DNA from: Vibrio fortis
GTDB taxonomy: Bacteria; Pseudomonadota; Gammaproteobacteria; Enterobacterales; Vibrionaceae
Direction of reading: 5' to 3'
DNA: 64,000 bases
Assembly (NCBI RefSeq): GCF_000695685.1
Contig: NZ_JFFR01000012.1
Span: 186,001-250,000 of the forward strand
Under the pieces are notes generated by a model. The model worked only from the letters and a program-made list of their open reading frames with translations. It ran no database searches and was not told the origin of the DNA. The position numbers and the translations under genes were made by a program. Each line of letters opens with the position of its first letter. Position 1 is the stretch's first letter. Shown here piece after piece: positions 24,779 to 33,797 of the stretch.

Positions 24779-25117
24779 ATGACAGCACAATGCGAAGCGA
24801 AGGGTAACTGCGGTACGCTGCCACCTGGCAACAGTGAAGCGGAACAAGAGATGGCAGCCCTAGCCAAAGCACTTGCTCATCCTGCAAGAATACGTATTTT
24901 GAGTATTCTCTCTGCTTTAGAGAAGGCCGGTGGTTGTTTGAATAGTGACTTGGTTAGCGAATTGGGTCTTGCTCAGTCGACGGTTTCTGAGCACCTAAGA
25001 ATTCTGAAAGCCAGCGGTTTTATTACAGCGGAATCCATCCCACCAAAGATGTGTTACCGCATTGACCGCGACAATATTCAGCGCTTTGAATCTATCTTTA
25101 ACAACATTTTGAAGTAA
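24779..25117 (+). CDS. arsR: ArsR-family metalloregulator
   Basis: 112-residue winged-helix repressor. The DNA-binding part is ALAKALAHPARIRILSIL through LGLAQSTVSEHLRILKASGFI. Cysteines are at 5, 11, 53 and 92. The classic ELCVCDL metal motif of E. coli ArsR is absent, so this is a member with a different metal site, probably using the N-terminal CEAKGNC pair and others. The ATG at 24779 is taken because an operator-like repeat lies just upstream, which the longer reading would translate. It precedes an acr3 gene but is separated by a terminator and a second operator. Confidence 0.9.
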   Translation: MTAQCEAKGNCGTLPPGNSEAEQEMAALAKALAHPARIRILSILSALEKAGGCLNSDLVSELGLAQSTVSEHLRILKASGFITAESIPPKMCYRIDRDNIQRFESIFNNILK

Positions 25118-25145
25118 CAGCCATTATTGGCTAGAAAACAACGAC

Positions 25146-25197
25146 CACACTAAGCGATAGGCTGAAATATAGCCTGTTCCGATTAGTGTGTTTTTTT
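25146..25197 (+). terminator. Terminator between arsR and acr3
   Basis: Outer stem CACACTAA / TTAGTGTG with an inner AGGCT / AGCCT pairing, followed by TTTTTTT. It cuts the arsR transcript off from the transporter, so acr3 needs its own promoter. Confidence 0.85.
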
Positions 25198-25203
25198 GCC
25201 TCA

Positions 25204-25227
25204 ATTAATCGCCTTTCGACGATTAAC
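25204..25227. promoter_or_regulatory. ArsR operator, copy 2
   Basis: ATTAATCG-CCTTTCG-ACGATTAA, nearly identical to the copy before arsR. It lies about 22 bases before the acr3 start codon, downstream of the arsR terminator. Confidence 0.75.
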
Positions 25228-25248
25228 GATAACAATAGAGAGAATAGT

Positions 25249-26304
25249 ATGAAACCGAAGTTGAGTTTTCTAGATCGCTACTTAACACTCTGGATCTTCA
25301 TCGCCATGGGACTGGGTGTCCTTATGGGTATTATGTTTCCACAAATTGAACAGTGGAACGAATCAATGTCAGTAGGCAGCACCAATATTCCATTGGCCAT
25401 TGGTCTGATCCTAATGATGTATCCGCCACTGGCTAAGGTAAACTACAGCCTATTGGGCACCGTGGTTAAAGATAAACAAGCGATCAAACTGTCACTCATC
25501 ATGAACTGGATCGTTGGCCCAATCTTGATGTTTGTTCTTGCGATTACATTCTTGGGTGACCAGCCAGGTTACATGGTCGGCGTTATCCTAATTGGCCTTG
25601 CTCGCTGTGTGGCAATGGTGTTGGTTTGGAATGACATCGGTGGCGGCAACAAAGAGTACGGCGCGGCGTTGGTTGCTCTCAACAGCGCTTTCCAAGTTGT
25701 GAGCTACAGCTTTATGGCTTGGCTGTTCATCAGCGTATTGCCACCTGTGTTTGGTTACGAAGGCATGATGGTTGATATCTCCATGATTGATATCGCCCAT
25801 AGTGTATTGATCTACTTGGGTATCCCGTTCTTGGCAGGCTTCCTAAGTCGTAAGATCTTGGTTTCGATCAAAGGTGAACAATGGTACACAGAGGTATTCA
25901 TCCCACGCATTTCGCCAATGACTTTGATTGCCCTATTGGCAACCATTGTTCTGATGTTCAGCCTGAAAGGTGAGATGATTGTTGAACTGCCAATGGATGT
26001 CCTGTTAATCGCGATCCCGCTGACAATTTACTTCACAGTGATGTTCTTTATCAGCTTCTTTATCGGTAAAAAGATGGGCATCGATTACGACAAGAACGCA
26101 TCGATCGCTTTCACAGCAACGGGTAATAACTTTGAGTTAGCGATTGCGGTATCTATCGCGGTGTTCGGCATTAACTCTGACCAAGCATTCGCAGGCGTTA
26201 TTGGCCCACTAATCGAAGTACCAGTCCTGATTTACCTAGTAAACGTCGCTCTGAAAATGAAAGACAAATATTACTCAGGTCAAACAGTAAAAACGCTTAA
26301 CTAA
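25249..26304 (+). CDS. acr3: Arsenite efflux transporter, ACR3 family
   Basis: 351-residue inner-membrane exporter of arsenite (and perhaps antimonite) with about ten helices. The essential membrane cysteine is C120 in [16 protein letters not shown], and the later conserved segment [12 protein letters not shown] is present. Length is normal. ATG at 25249 with AGAGAGA upstream. The promoter carries a repeat of the ArsR operator. No arsenate reductase (arsC) or arsH is visible nearby, so this locus protects against arsenite itself or depends on a reductase elsewhere. Confidence 0.93.
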   Translation: MKPKLSFLDRYLTLWIFIAMGLGVLMGIMFPQIEQWNESMSVGSTNIPLAIGLILMMYPPLAKVNYSLLGTVVKDKQAIKLSLIMNWIVGPILMFVLAITFLGDQPGYMVGVILIGLARCVAMVLVWNDIGGGNKEYGAALVALNSAFQVVSYSFMAWLFISVLPPVFGYEGMMVDISMIDIAHSVLIYLGIPFLAGFLSRKILVSIKGEQWYTEVFIPRISPMTLIALLATIVLMFSLKGEMIVELPMDVLLIAIPLTIYFTVMFFISFFIGKKMGIDYDKNASIAFTATGNNFELAIAVSIAVFGINSDQAFAGVIGPLIEVPVLIYLVNVALKMKDKYYSGQTVKTLN

Positions 26305-26338
26305 TGTGAGCGTATATAATCACTGTTGATACAAAAAC

Positions 26339-26372
26339 CAAAGGCTCATTCCGAAAGGTATGAGCCTTTTTA
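26339..26372 (+). terminator. Terminator downstream of acr3
   Basis: Nine-pair stem AAGGCTCAT / ATGAGCCTT followed by TTTTT, between acr3 and the convergent LysR gene. Confidence 0.85.
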
Positions 26373-26406
26373 ATTTCCGCACATCACTCAACAGCTGCAG
26401 AAAGAT

Positions 26407-27288
26407 TTAATCGAGAAGGCTCTTCAAGCCATGCTCTAACCATTTAAGCGCAGGCCCTTTGTTTTTAGTCTTCGACAGAATCAGATCCACCGGGGGCGAC
26501 CAAGTTTTATGATCAAAGGCGATGTTAATTTCCACTAGCTGCTTCTTATCTATCTCGTCTCTAACTAGGTGCTCTGGCAGGTATGCCCAGCCAATATCAC
26601 TGCCCAACAACATCTCTTTAATCACGATAAAACTATTCGACCACCACACTTTCCCGGCAATCAAAGGAAACTGGTCCATCAGCTTACCCTTATCGCCCCT
26701 CAACATTAGCTGTCGATGAGGAAGCAAGTCAGGCAACTTCGCTTCTGGAACACAAGCAAGGGGATGATTGGGATGGCAGACCGCCACAAACGGCAGATGA
26801 CCAATAAAACAGGGCTCGGAGCCAGCATCAAACGCCAAGTCAGTGAACATTAAGCCGATATCCGCTTTCTCTTGTTGTACAAACGGGTTCACCTCTGTGG
26901 TGGTGCAAGCAATTAACTCAACCTCTGTGGCAGGGAAATGCGCACTGAACTCTTTCAGTATCGGTGACAAGTTCGGGACTAGCAGTGAATCGTCGAGCGC
27001 CAATCTAATTAGCCCCTCTTGTTGATCATTAATGGCATTGACCATCACGTTCAAATCTTCGACCTGCATAATGATCGCTTTCACTTGCTTGTAAATCTGC
27101 TCACCTTCACGAGTGAGTGTCGGCTTCCGAGTTGAACGATCAAACAGCGTGGTATTGAAATCGATCTCCAGATTACTAATACCTTGGCTTACGGCAGATT
27201 GGACTTTCCCTAGCCTTCGCGCACTTGCTGAAAATGAACCCAGTTCTACCGCATAAGCGAACATTTTGAGTTGTTCTATATTGTACAT
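26407..27288 (-). CDS. LysR-family regulator next to the PACE pump
   Basis: 293-residue regulator. Winged helix: MYNIEQLKMFAYAVELGSFSASARRLGKVQSAVSQGISNLE. The effector domain starts near residue 90 (EGLIRLALDDSLLVPNLSPIL). It is divergent from a PACE-family efflux gene 120 bases away, an arrangement like AceR/AceI of Acinetobacter. It probably activates the pump when a substrate is present (inference from arrangement). Confidence 0.9.
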   Translation of the reverse strand: MYNIEQLKMFAYAVELGSFSASARRLGKVQSAVSQGISNLEIDFNTTLFDRSTRKPTLTREGEQIYKQVKAIIMQVEDLNVMVNAINDQQEGLIRLALDDSLLVPNLSPILKEFSAHFPATEVELIACTTTEVNPFVQQEKADIGLMFTDLAFDAGSEPCFIGHLPFVAVCHPNHPLACVPEAKLPDLLPHRQLMLRGDKGKLMDQFPLIAGKVWWSNSFIVIKEMLLGSDIGWAYLPEHLVRDEIDKKQLVEINIAFDHKTWSPPVDLILSKTKNKGPALKWLEHGLKSLLD

Positions 27289-27407
27289 ACCACCCGCCTA
27301 TTATCACCATTAGTGATAGTTACTATCTTTTTATTATCAACATAATCGATATTATTGCCACCATTGAAGGGGACAAATGCCCAACTGAATAGAAAAGAGA
27401 GAACGAT

Positions 27408-27839
27408 ATGTCACATAAAGAACGAATCTTACACATGGTGCTATTTGAGCTAGTTGCATTAGTTTTAATGGCAGGGCTTGCCACTTACATTACTGGTAAT
27501 GGAGCTGGGGAAATGGCGGGGTTAGCGCTTGCGATGTCGCTGATTGCCATGGCTTGGAACTATATCTACAACTACGGCTACGACAAGATCTTCGGAGCAG
27601 ATAGAACAAAACGAACCAAGAAAACGCGCGTATTACACGGACTTGGCTTTGAACTTGGGTTGATGACCGTGACGCTACCAGTGTTGATGTGGGTACTTAA
27701 ACTCGACTTTCTAACCGTGCTTATCATGGATATTGGCTTAGTTGTTTTCTTCGTGGTGTATGCGATTGGCTTCAACTGGGCTTACGATTCAGCCCGTGAT
27801 CTTCTGGTCAGTAAAGGCAAAGTAAAAGCATTGGCATAA
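27408..27839 (+). CDS. PACE-family multidrug efflux protein
   Basis: 143-residue protein with four transmembrane helices made of two tandem bacterial transmembrane pair domains. Repeat one: KERILHMVLFELVALVLMAGLA...AWNYIYNYGYDKIFG. Repeat two: RTKKTRVLHGLGFELGLMTVTLP...FVVYAIGFNWAYDSARD. The acidic residue in each first helix (FE) is conserved in PACE proteins. Family members export biguanides such as chlorhexidine and, naturally, short-chain diamines. The adjacent LysR gene is the expected regulator. Confidence 0.9.
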   Translation: MSHKERILHMVLFELVALVLMAGLATYITGNGAGEMAGLALAMSLIAMAWNYIYNYGYDKIFGADRTKRTKKTRVLHGLGFELGLMTVTLPVLMWVLKLDFLTVLIMDIGLVVFFVVYAIGFNWAYDSARDLLVSKGKVKALA

Positions 27840-28379
27840 GGATAGGGGAAAGGAGTTAGGTGAAACAAAAGCGGTCGTAAAAAGGAGATAAGTACGACTG
27901 CTTTCCTCAAACGACACATCGTTACTGCAATTCGATTCTTGACTACGAACTTCGAAAATAAAAAAAGTAACAACAATAAAACAAGCCACACGCCCACATC
28001 ACATTTAGAACATTCTGTTCAGTACAAGAGAATCTTGCGCGCAATTTAAACAACCGTTTGATTACATTTCGGTCATCAAGGCAGTAACGTCACAAAATCA
28101 AACTCTCGGCTTGTCGTACCAGTTGTGCATTGCAGCGCATACGAGTAGTTTTAGCTCGAAGTGAACGTTCGCAACTGTCATCAAAACAACCATCGAAATA
28201 CCCACCCTTCTTTCATATGAGTTTCATTTGTGATCAAAGTTGCGCTAATTAACAATAAAACCGCGTTTCATTAACAAATTCATGCTCAAACGCTCATTTT
28301 TAATGTTCGTTTGTTTTCGGGTTCGCAAATATATGCACAATACACGTGCTAGACAAGCAAACTAACAAGGACTCGAACA
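27840..28379. other. 540-base intergenic region before glpF
   Basis: No convincing gene is present. A hairpin AAAGCGGTCGT / ACGACTGCTTT at 27868-27904 lies just past the PACE gene and may be a weak terminator. The rest is AT-rich. Near the glpF end are ATGCTCAAACGCTCAT (28282-28297) and ATGTTCGTTTGTTTTCG (from 28303), both similar to sequences before glpD and so candidate GlpR operators. A TTGTGATC half-site at 28229 looks like half of a CRP site but has no good partner. Confidence 0.5.
28282..28325. promoter_or_regulatory. Candidate GlpR operators upstream of glpFK
   Basis: ATGCTCAAACGCTCAT at 28282-28297 resembles ATGCTCGTTCGCTCAC at 32013-32028 before glpD. A second element with TTCGTTTGT follows at 28306. 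The reuse of both motifs before the glp genes suggests binding by the GlpR encoded in the cluster. Confidence 0.45.
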
Positions 28380-29234
28380 ATGACAATAAAAAAACACCCC
28401 TCTTTATTCGGCGAATGCTTAGCAGAATTTATAGGGACAGGACTACTTATTTTCTTCGGTGTAGGCTGTGTAGCTGCACTCGTACTAACTGGCGCAGCAT
28501 TTGGCCAATGGGAGATCAGTATTGTATGGGGCTTCGGCGTGACCATCGCAATTTACTGTACTGCTGGCGTATCTGGTGCACACATTAATCCTGCAGTGAC
28601 TATCGCACTGGCTATGTTCCACGGATTTGATAAGGCGAAGGTTGTACCTTACATCATCTCTCAACTACTTGGTGCATTCTGCTCAGCAGCGCTGGTATAC
28701 ACTCTTTACAGCAACTTGTTTACTGACTATGAAATCGCGAATAACTTCGTACGTAGCAGCCAAGACGCTCTTGCAACAGCTGGTATTTTCTCGACTTACC
28801 CACACGCTTCCCTCTCTTTCTTTGGCGCTTTTGCTGTGGAATTTGTGATTACAGCTGTTCTGATGTTTGCCATTCTTGCGCTTGGCGATGAAAACAACGG
28901 TGCTTCTCGCGGTGCAATGAACCCACTGTTAATCGGTATTTTGATTGCGGTGATTGGTGGCTCTTTAGGTCCACTAACAGGTTTCGCGATGAATCCAGCG
29001 CGTGACTTTGGTCCTAAGCTATTCGCTTACTTTGCAGGTTGGGACTACGCTCTGAGCGGTGCTCGCGACATCCCTTACTTTATTGTTCCAATTCTTGCTC
29101 CAATTGCTGGTGCGTGTTTTGGTGGCTGGTTATACCCGAAAGCCATCGCTGCATACCTACCTGCAACGGGCCAAGGTTGTACTATTCCGAATCAATGTGA
29201 AACAGAAGAAGAAGCTGAACAAGCTCGTGCTTAA
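28380..29234 (+). CDS. glpF: Glycerol facilitator (aquaglyceroporin)
   Basis: 284-residue MIP-family channel that lets glycerol cross the inner membrane. Six helices plus two half-helices, with NPA motifs at residues 70-72 (GAHINPAVT) and 205-207 (FAMNPARDFGP). The D after the second NPA-R (D209) is typical of glycerol-type rather than water-only channels. Ribosome site AAGGA precedes the ATG. It lies 58 bases before glpK and is surely co-transcribed with it. Confidence 0.95.
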   Translation: MTIKKHPSLFGECLAEFIGTGLLIFFGVGCVAALVLTGAAFGQWEISIVWGFGVTIAIYCTAGVSGAHINPAVTIALAMFHGFDKAKVVPYIISQLLGAFCSAALVYTLYSNLFTDYEIANNFVRSSQDALATAGIFSTYPHASLSFFGAFAVEFVITAVLMFAILALGDENNGASRGAMNPLLIGILIAVIGGSLGPLTGFAMNPARDFGPKLFAYFAGWDYALSGARDIPYFIVPILAPIAGACFGGWLYPKAIAAYLPATGQGCTIPNQCETEEEAEQARA

Positions 29235-29292
29235 CCCTAAGCCTTCCAACATTTACTAAAATATAGATAACGAAATAAAAAGGATTCTTACC

Positions 29293-30819
29293 ATGACCGA
29301 GCAAAAATATATTGTAGCGCTAGACCAAGGCACAACAAGCTCTCGCGCTGTTATCCTCGACCATGATGCGAACATTGTTAGCTCTTCTCAACGAGAGTTT
29401 ACTCAAATCTATCCAAAAGCAGGCTGGGTAGAGCACGATCCAATGGAGATTTGGGCAACGCAAAGCTCAACTCTGGTTGAAGCACTAGCGAAAGCAGGCA
29501 TCCGCAGTGATGAACTTGCTGGTATCGGTATCACCAACCAACGTGAAACAACGATTGTTTGGAACAAAGAAACAGGCAAACCTGTTTACAACGCAATTGT
29601 GTGGCAATGTCGTCGTACAGCTGATATCTGTGAAGACCTAAAAGCGCGTGGCCTAGAAGATTACGTACGTGACAATACAGGTTTAGTCCTTGACCCGTAC
29701 TTCTCAGGTACCAAAGTAAAATGGATTCTAGACAACGTTGAAGGCGCTCGCGAAGACGCTGAAGCTGGTAAGCTACTGTTCGGTACTGTCGATACATGGC
29801 TAGTTTGGAAGATGACTCAAGGCCGCGTTCACGTAACAGATTACACAAACGCATCACGTACTATGCTGTTTAACATCAACGACCTATGTTGGGACAGCAA
29901 GCTACTAGACGAGATGGGTATCCCAGCATCAATGATGCCAGAAGTGAAACGCTCTTCTGAGGTTTACGGCCAAACTAACTTGGGTGGTAAAGGCGGTACT
30001 CGTATCCCAATCGCAGGTATTGCGGGTGACCAACAAGCAGCACTTTACGGTCAGATGTGTGTAGAAGCGGGTCAAGCGAAGAACACCTACGGTACGGGTT
30101 GTTTCCTTCTAATGAACACAGGCCAAGAGAAAGTAACATCGAAAAACGGCCTACTAACGACACTAGCATGTGGCCCGAAAGGCGAACCAGCTTACGCACT
30201 GGAAGGCGCGGTATTCATGGGTGGCGCATCAATTCAATGGCTACGTGACGAAATGAAGCTTCTGGCTGATGCGAAAGACTCTGAGTACTTCGCAACAAAA
30301 GTAGATACATCAAACGGTGTTTACGTTGTTCCTGCATTTACCGGCCTAGGCGCACCATACTGGGATGCTTACGCTCGCGGTACTATTGTTGGTCTAACTC
30401 GTGGTGTTAACTCTAACCACATCATTCGTGCAACATTGGAAGGCATCGCTTACCAAACTCGCGACGTACTAGACGCAATGCAAGCGGATTCTGGCATCAA
30501 ACTAGCAAACCTACGTGTTGATGGCGGCGCGGTAGCGAACAACTTCTTAATGCAGTTCCAATCTGACGTTCTGGATACAGAAGTTCACCGTCCTGAAGTA
30601 ACCGAAGTAACAGCCCTAGGTGCAGCTTACCTTGCTGGTCTTGCAGTTGGCTTCTGGGACAGCATCGATGAGCTTCAAGACAAAGCCGTTCTTGATCGTA
30701 CATTCGAACCACACCATGACGAAGAGAAGCGTAACCGTCGCTACAAAGGCTGGAAACGTGCAATCAAGTGTGCACAAGTATGGTCTGAGCTTCACGACGA
30801 TGAAGAAAACGAAGATTAA
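29293..30819 (+). CDS. glpK: Glycerol kinase
   Basis: 508-residue FGGY-family kinase that turns glycerol into sn-glycerol 3-phosphate in the cytoplasm. Visible marks: the phosphate-binding [11 protein letters not shown] at the start, the substrate region [18 protein letters not shown], the FGGY signature region and ATP site [13 protein letters not shown] through [17 protein letters not shown]. Length is standard. AAAAGGA precedes the ATG. Follows glpF directly and has a strong terminator 50 bases past its stop. Confidence 0.97.
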   Translation: MTEQKYIVALDQGTTSSRAVILDHDANIVSSSQREFTQIYPKAGWVEHDPMEIWATQSSTLVEALAKAGIRSDELAGIGITNQRETTIVWNKETGKPVYNAIVWQCRRTADICEDLKARGLEDYVRDNTGLVLDPYFSGTKVKWILDNVEGAREDAEAGKLLFGTVDTWLVWKMTQGRVHVTDYTNASRTMLFNINDLCWDSKLLDEMGIPASMMPEVKRSSEVYGQTNLGGKGGTRIPIAGIAGDQQAALYGQMCVEAGQAKNTYGTGCFLLMNTGQEKVTSKNGLLTTLACGPKGEPAYALEGAVFMGGASIQWLRDEMKLLADAKDSEYFATKVDTSNGVYVVPAFTGLGAPYWDAYARGTIVGLTRGVNSNHIIRATLEGIAYQTRDVLDAMQADSGIKLANLRVDGGAVANNFLMQFQSDVLDTEVHRPEVTEVTALGAAYLAGLAVGFWDSIDELQDKAVLDRTFEPHHDEEKRNRRYKGWKRAIKCAQVWSELHDDEENED

Positions 30820-30868
30820 TTTGTTATAAATCGGGTGTGATTTAACCAAAATCACCAAACGAAACTCA

Positions 30869-30895
30869 AAAGAGCACGCCTGTCGTGCTCTTTTT
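30869..30895 (+). terminator. Terminator of glpFK
   Basis: Ten-pair stem AAAGAGCACG / CGTGCTCTTT with a five-base loop and a T-run. It isolates glpFK from glpR. Confidence 0.85.
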
Positions 30896-31020
30896 GCGTT
30901 TTAGCCCCGATAACTCAGCATAGAAACTTCTCACATCGCGCCAATTCGCGCACAATAGAGCGAGTATATATTTTCGAAATTGGTGTTCTAGAGCAAGATC
31001 TAGGCACATGGGAGCAGTAA

Positions 31021-31806
31021 GTGAAGCAGATACCAAGGCACCAGCAGATTGTCGATCTGGTGAAAACACAGGGATACGTCAGCACAGACGAACTCGTTGA
31101 GAAGTTTGATGTAAGCCCACAAACCATTCGACGCGACCTCAATGAGCTCGCAGACAGCAACAAAATCCGCCGCTACCACGGTGGTGCCACTATTCCTTTA
31201 AGCTCTGAAAATACCTCTTACAACACGCGTAAAACGCTAAACTTCAATGAAAAAGACGTCATTGCAGACGAGGTAGTCAAGCACATTCCAGATGGTGCCA
31301 CTCTTTTTATTGATATTGGTACTACACCGGAAGCCGTCGCCCGCGCCCTCAATAAGAACCATAAACAGTTGCGTGTTGTGACGAACAACATCAATGTCGC
31401 AACTATCCTGCTGGCTAATCCTGAGATCAAGGTAATCCTCGCTGGCGGCGAAGTGCGAAATAAAGATGGTGGAATCATGGGCGAAGCGACGCTCGATTTC
31501 GTCAAACAGTTCCGCCTAGACTTTGGCATCCTAGGTATCAGTGGCATCGACTTCGACGGCTCACTGCTCGATTTTGATTACCATGAAGTACGAGTAAAAC
31601 AGGCCATCATCGAGAACAGCCGCAGTATCTTCATTGCAGTCGACCACTCTAAGTTCGGTCGTAATGCGATGGTGAAGTTAGGCAATATTAATCAAGCACA
31701 CATGGTTTTCACTAACCAGCAGCCGCCAGAAGAGATTCACACCATTCTTAAAGAAGCTGAAATTCCCCTAGAAGTGATTGAAACGCGCTCAGCTCCTTCA
31801 GAATAG
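31021..31806 (+). CDS. glpR: Glycerol-3-phosphate regulon repressor GlpR
   Basis: 261-residue DeoR-family regulator. DNA-binding part: QQIVDLVKTQGYVSTDELVEKFDVSPQTIRRDLNEL with NKIRRYHGGAT. Sensor part: FIDIGTTPEAVARAL, VVTNNINVA and VDHSKFGRNAMVKLG. Starts with GTG after GGGAGCAG. The location between glpK and glpD, plus close resemblance to GlpR, supports the name. It should repress the glp genes until glycerol 3-phosphate binds. Its own transcription unit is bounded by terminators on both sides. Confidence 0.93.
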   Translation: MKQIPRHQQIVDLVKTQGYVSTDELVEKFDVSPQTIRRDLNELADSNKIRRYHGGATIPLSSENTSYNTRKTLNFNEKDVIADEVVKHIPDGATLFIDIGTTPEAVARALNKNHKQLRVVTNNINVATILLANPEIKVILAGGEVRNKDGGIMGEATLDFVKQFRLDFGILGISGIDFDGSLLDFDYHEVRVKQAIIENSRSIFIAVDHSKFGRNAMVKLGNINQAHMVFTNQQPPEEIHTILKEAEIPLEVIETRSAPSE

Positions 31807-31890
31807 GCATTGATTTCGCGAATCTATCATTTGCACTCAGACATGTTCGCTTACGCAAAAAACCGGTCTACACTTTAATCAATTGTTAAT

Positions 31891-31926
31891 AAAAACCTCT
31901 ATTCGATATCGAATAGAGGTTTTTTT
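31891..31926 (+). terminator. Terminator of glpR (perfect palindrome)
   Basis: A perfect 34-base inverted repeat with arms AAAAACCTCTATTCGAT and its complement, ending in TTTTTT. It acts in both directions in principle. Confidence 0.85.
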
Positions 31927-32012
31927 ATGTTCAAATCACATTAAACGCGCATAAACGAAAATAAATAGTGACCAAAAACGAAAGTTAAAGTAGGATTCAA
32001 TGAGTTTCAAAA

Positions 32013-32028
32013 ATGCTCGTTCGCTCAC
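32013..32028. promoter_or_regulatory. Candidate GlpR operator upstream of glpD
   Basis: ATGCTCGTTCGCTCAC resembles the element at 28282-28297 before glpF. It is only 15 bases before the glpD start codon. A further TTCGTTTAT-type element lies on the minus strand near 31950-31960. Confidence 0.4.
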
Positions 32029-32043
32029 CAAGAGGTCAAAATC

Positions 32044-33603
32044 ATGAGTGCTCAACAACATAATACAAATAATGGTTCATCCTCCACTTTAGATTTGATC
32101 GTTATCGGTGGTGGTATTAATGGCGCAGGTATCGCAGCCGATGCAGCTGGACGCGGCCTAACGGTAGGCTTATACGAAGCTAGCGACTACGCATCAGCAA
32201 CGTCATCAGCAAGTTCAAAACTCATTCACGGTGGCCTACGCTACCTAGAACACTACGAGTTTCGTTTAGTATCAGAAGCGCTAGCAGAACGTGAAGTTCT
32301 GTTAAGAAAAGCGCCACACATCGCGCAACCAATGCGTTTTCGTTTACCGCATCGCCCATTCTTGCGTCCAGCGTGGATGATTCGCTGTGGCCTATTCCTT
32401 TACGATAACTTGGGTAAACGAACTACGCTTCCAGCAAGTAAGACAGTCAACCTAGCGCAATCAGGCTTGCTGAAACCTGAAATGAAAGTCGGTTTCGAAT
32501 ACTCAGACTGTTGGGTCGATGACGCTCGAATGGTATTGCTGAATGTACTTGCGGCGAAAGAAAATGGCGCTGAAACCCGTAACTACTGTCGCGTAGAAGC
32601 AGCACGCAGAGAAGGCGGTGTATGGGTTGTAACGATTCGCGACGTAATGACTGATCAAGCATTCGAACGTAAAGCGAAAGCCCTTGTGAATGCGGCGGGT
32701 CCTTGGGTGAAACAGTTCTTTGATGATGGTCTCGAACAGGAATCACCACGTAATATTCGCCTGATCAAAGGTTCGCACATTGTCGTGCCACGTATTCACG
32801 ATGAGCCTCAAGCATATATTCTTCAAAACAAAGATAATCGAATCGTCTTCATGATCCCTTATTTAGATAAGTTCTCGATCATCGGTACAACAGATGTTGA
32901 GTACAAAGGCGATCCTCGCGAAGTTGCGATCTCTGATGATGAAGTCGATTACCTAATCGATATTGTTAACCAACACTTTGTTCAGCAGCTAACTACCGAA
33001 GATGTGGTTTGGACATACAGCGGCGTGAGACCACTTTGTGATGACGAGTCTGACTCACCACAGGCGATCACGCGTGACTACACGCTAGAGCTTGATGCTG
33101 AACTTGATCAAGCGCCACTACTTTCGGTGTTTGGTGGCAAGCTCACGACTTACCGTAAGCTCGGTGAAGCTGCATTGAAAAAGCTAGAACCGTTCCTACC
33201 AAACATGGGACCAGCATGGACAGCAACCGACACGCTACCGGGTGGTAACTTTAGCTGCAGTCGTGAACAATTAGCTGACATGATGAACTCTAAGTACCCT
33301 TGGGCTTCAAAAGGTCTACTGCTTCGTTACATCACGCAGTTTGGTACTCAGACTTGGGATCTACTTGCTGGTGCAACTTGTGAAGAAGATCTTGGTAAGA
33401 AGTTCTCGTCGGAAGCACATGGTGTTTACCAACGTGAAATCGACTACTTGATCACGCAAGAGATGTCTCAAACTTCAGAAGACATGTTATGGCGTCGTAC
33501 CAAACTTGGCTTATACATGAGCGAAGAAGAGCAACAAATGGTGACGAACTACTTAAAGACGACACTTGAGCAAAAAGTGGTGAGTTTTTCCCAAGTGAGC
33601 TAA
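32044..33603 (+). CDS. glpD: Aerobic glycerol-3-phosphate dehydrogenase
   Basis: 519-residue FAD enzyme that oxidises glycerol 3-phosphate to dihydroxyacetone phosphate at the inner membrane and passes electrons to quinone. FAD motif LIVIGGGINGAGIAADAAGRG near residues 18-38, then SASSKLIHGGLRYLEHYEF, and FAD contact FGGKLTTYRKLGE near 360. Length normal. Own promoter region with GlpR-like elements; strong terminator after the stop. Completes the glycerol pathway encoded by glpF and glpK. Confidence 0.96.
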   Translation: MSAQQHNTNNGSSSTLDLIVIGGGINGAGIAADAAGRGLTVGLYEASDYASATSSASSKLIHGGLRYLEHYEFRLVSEALAEREVLLRKAPHIAQPMRFRLPHRPFLRPAWMIRCGLFLYDNLGKRTTLPASKTVNLAQSGLLKPEMKVGFEYSDCWVDDARMVLLNVLAAKENGAETRNYCRVEAARREGGVWVVTIRDVMTDQAFERKAKALVNAAGPWVKQFFDDGLEQESPRNIRLIKGSHIVVPRIHDEPQAYILQNKDNRIVFMIPYLDKFSIIGTTDVEYKGDPREVAISDDEVDYLIDIVNQHFVQQLTTEDVVWTYSGVRPLCDDESDSPQAITRDYTLELDAELDQAPLLSVFGGKLTTYRKLGEAALKKLEPFLPNMGPAWTATDTLPGGNFSCSREQLADMMNSKYPWASKGLLLRYITQFGTQTWDLLAGATCEEDLGKKFSSEAHGVYQREIDYLITQEMSQTSEDMLWRRTKLGLYMSEEEQQMVTNYLKTTLEQKVVSFSQVS

Positions 33604-33628
33604 TAGCGCCTAGCTAATACGAACAACC

Positions 33629-33661
33629 AAAAGCTTAGTCTTCCCCCGACTAAGCTTTTTT
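33629..33661 (+). terminator. Terminator of glpD
   Basis: Stem AAAAGCTTAGTC / GACTAAGCTTTTT with a seven-base loop and T-run. Confidence 0.85.
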
Positions 33662-33797
33662 ATTTTCAACGAAATCTAAAGAGTGTTTTCACCAGCCCGT
33701 TAATTATCACCATTTCAAAACCTTGCTATGCTTTATCTCAACGAAACCAAACACATAAACGCTTGCTCACTCAGCGTTTCAATAAGGAATAGATACC

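Noticed and set aside
28229..28246. CRP site upstream of glpF
   Set aside because: Only the left half (TGTGA) is good; the right half is TTGCG, so the match is too weak to call.
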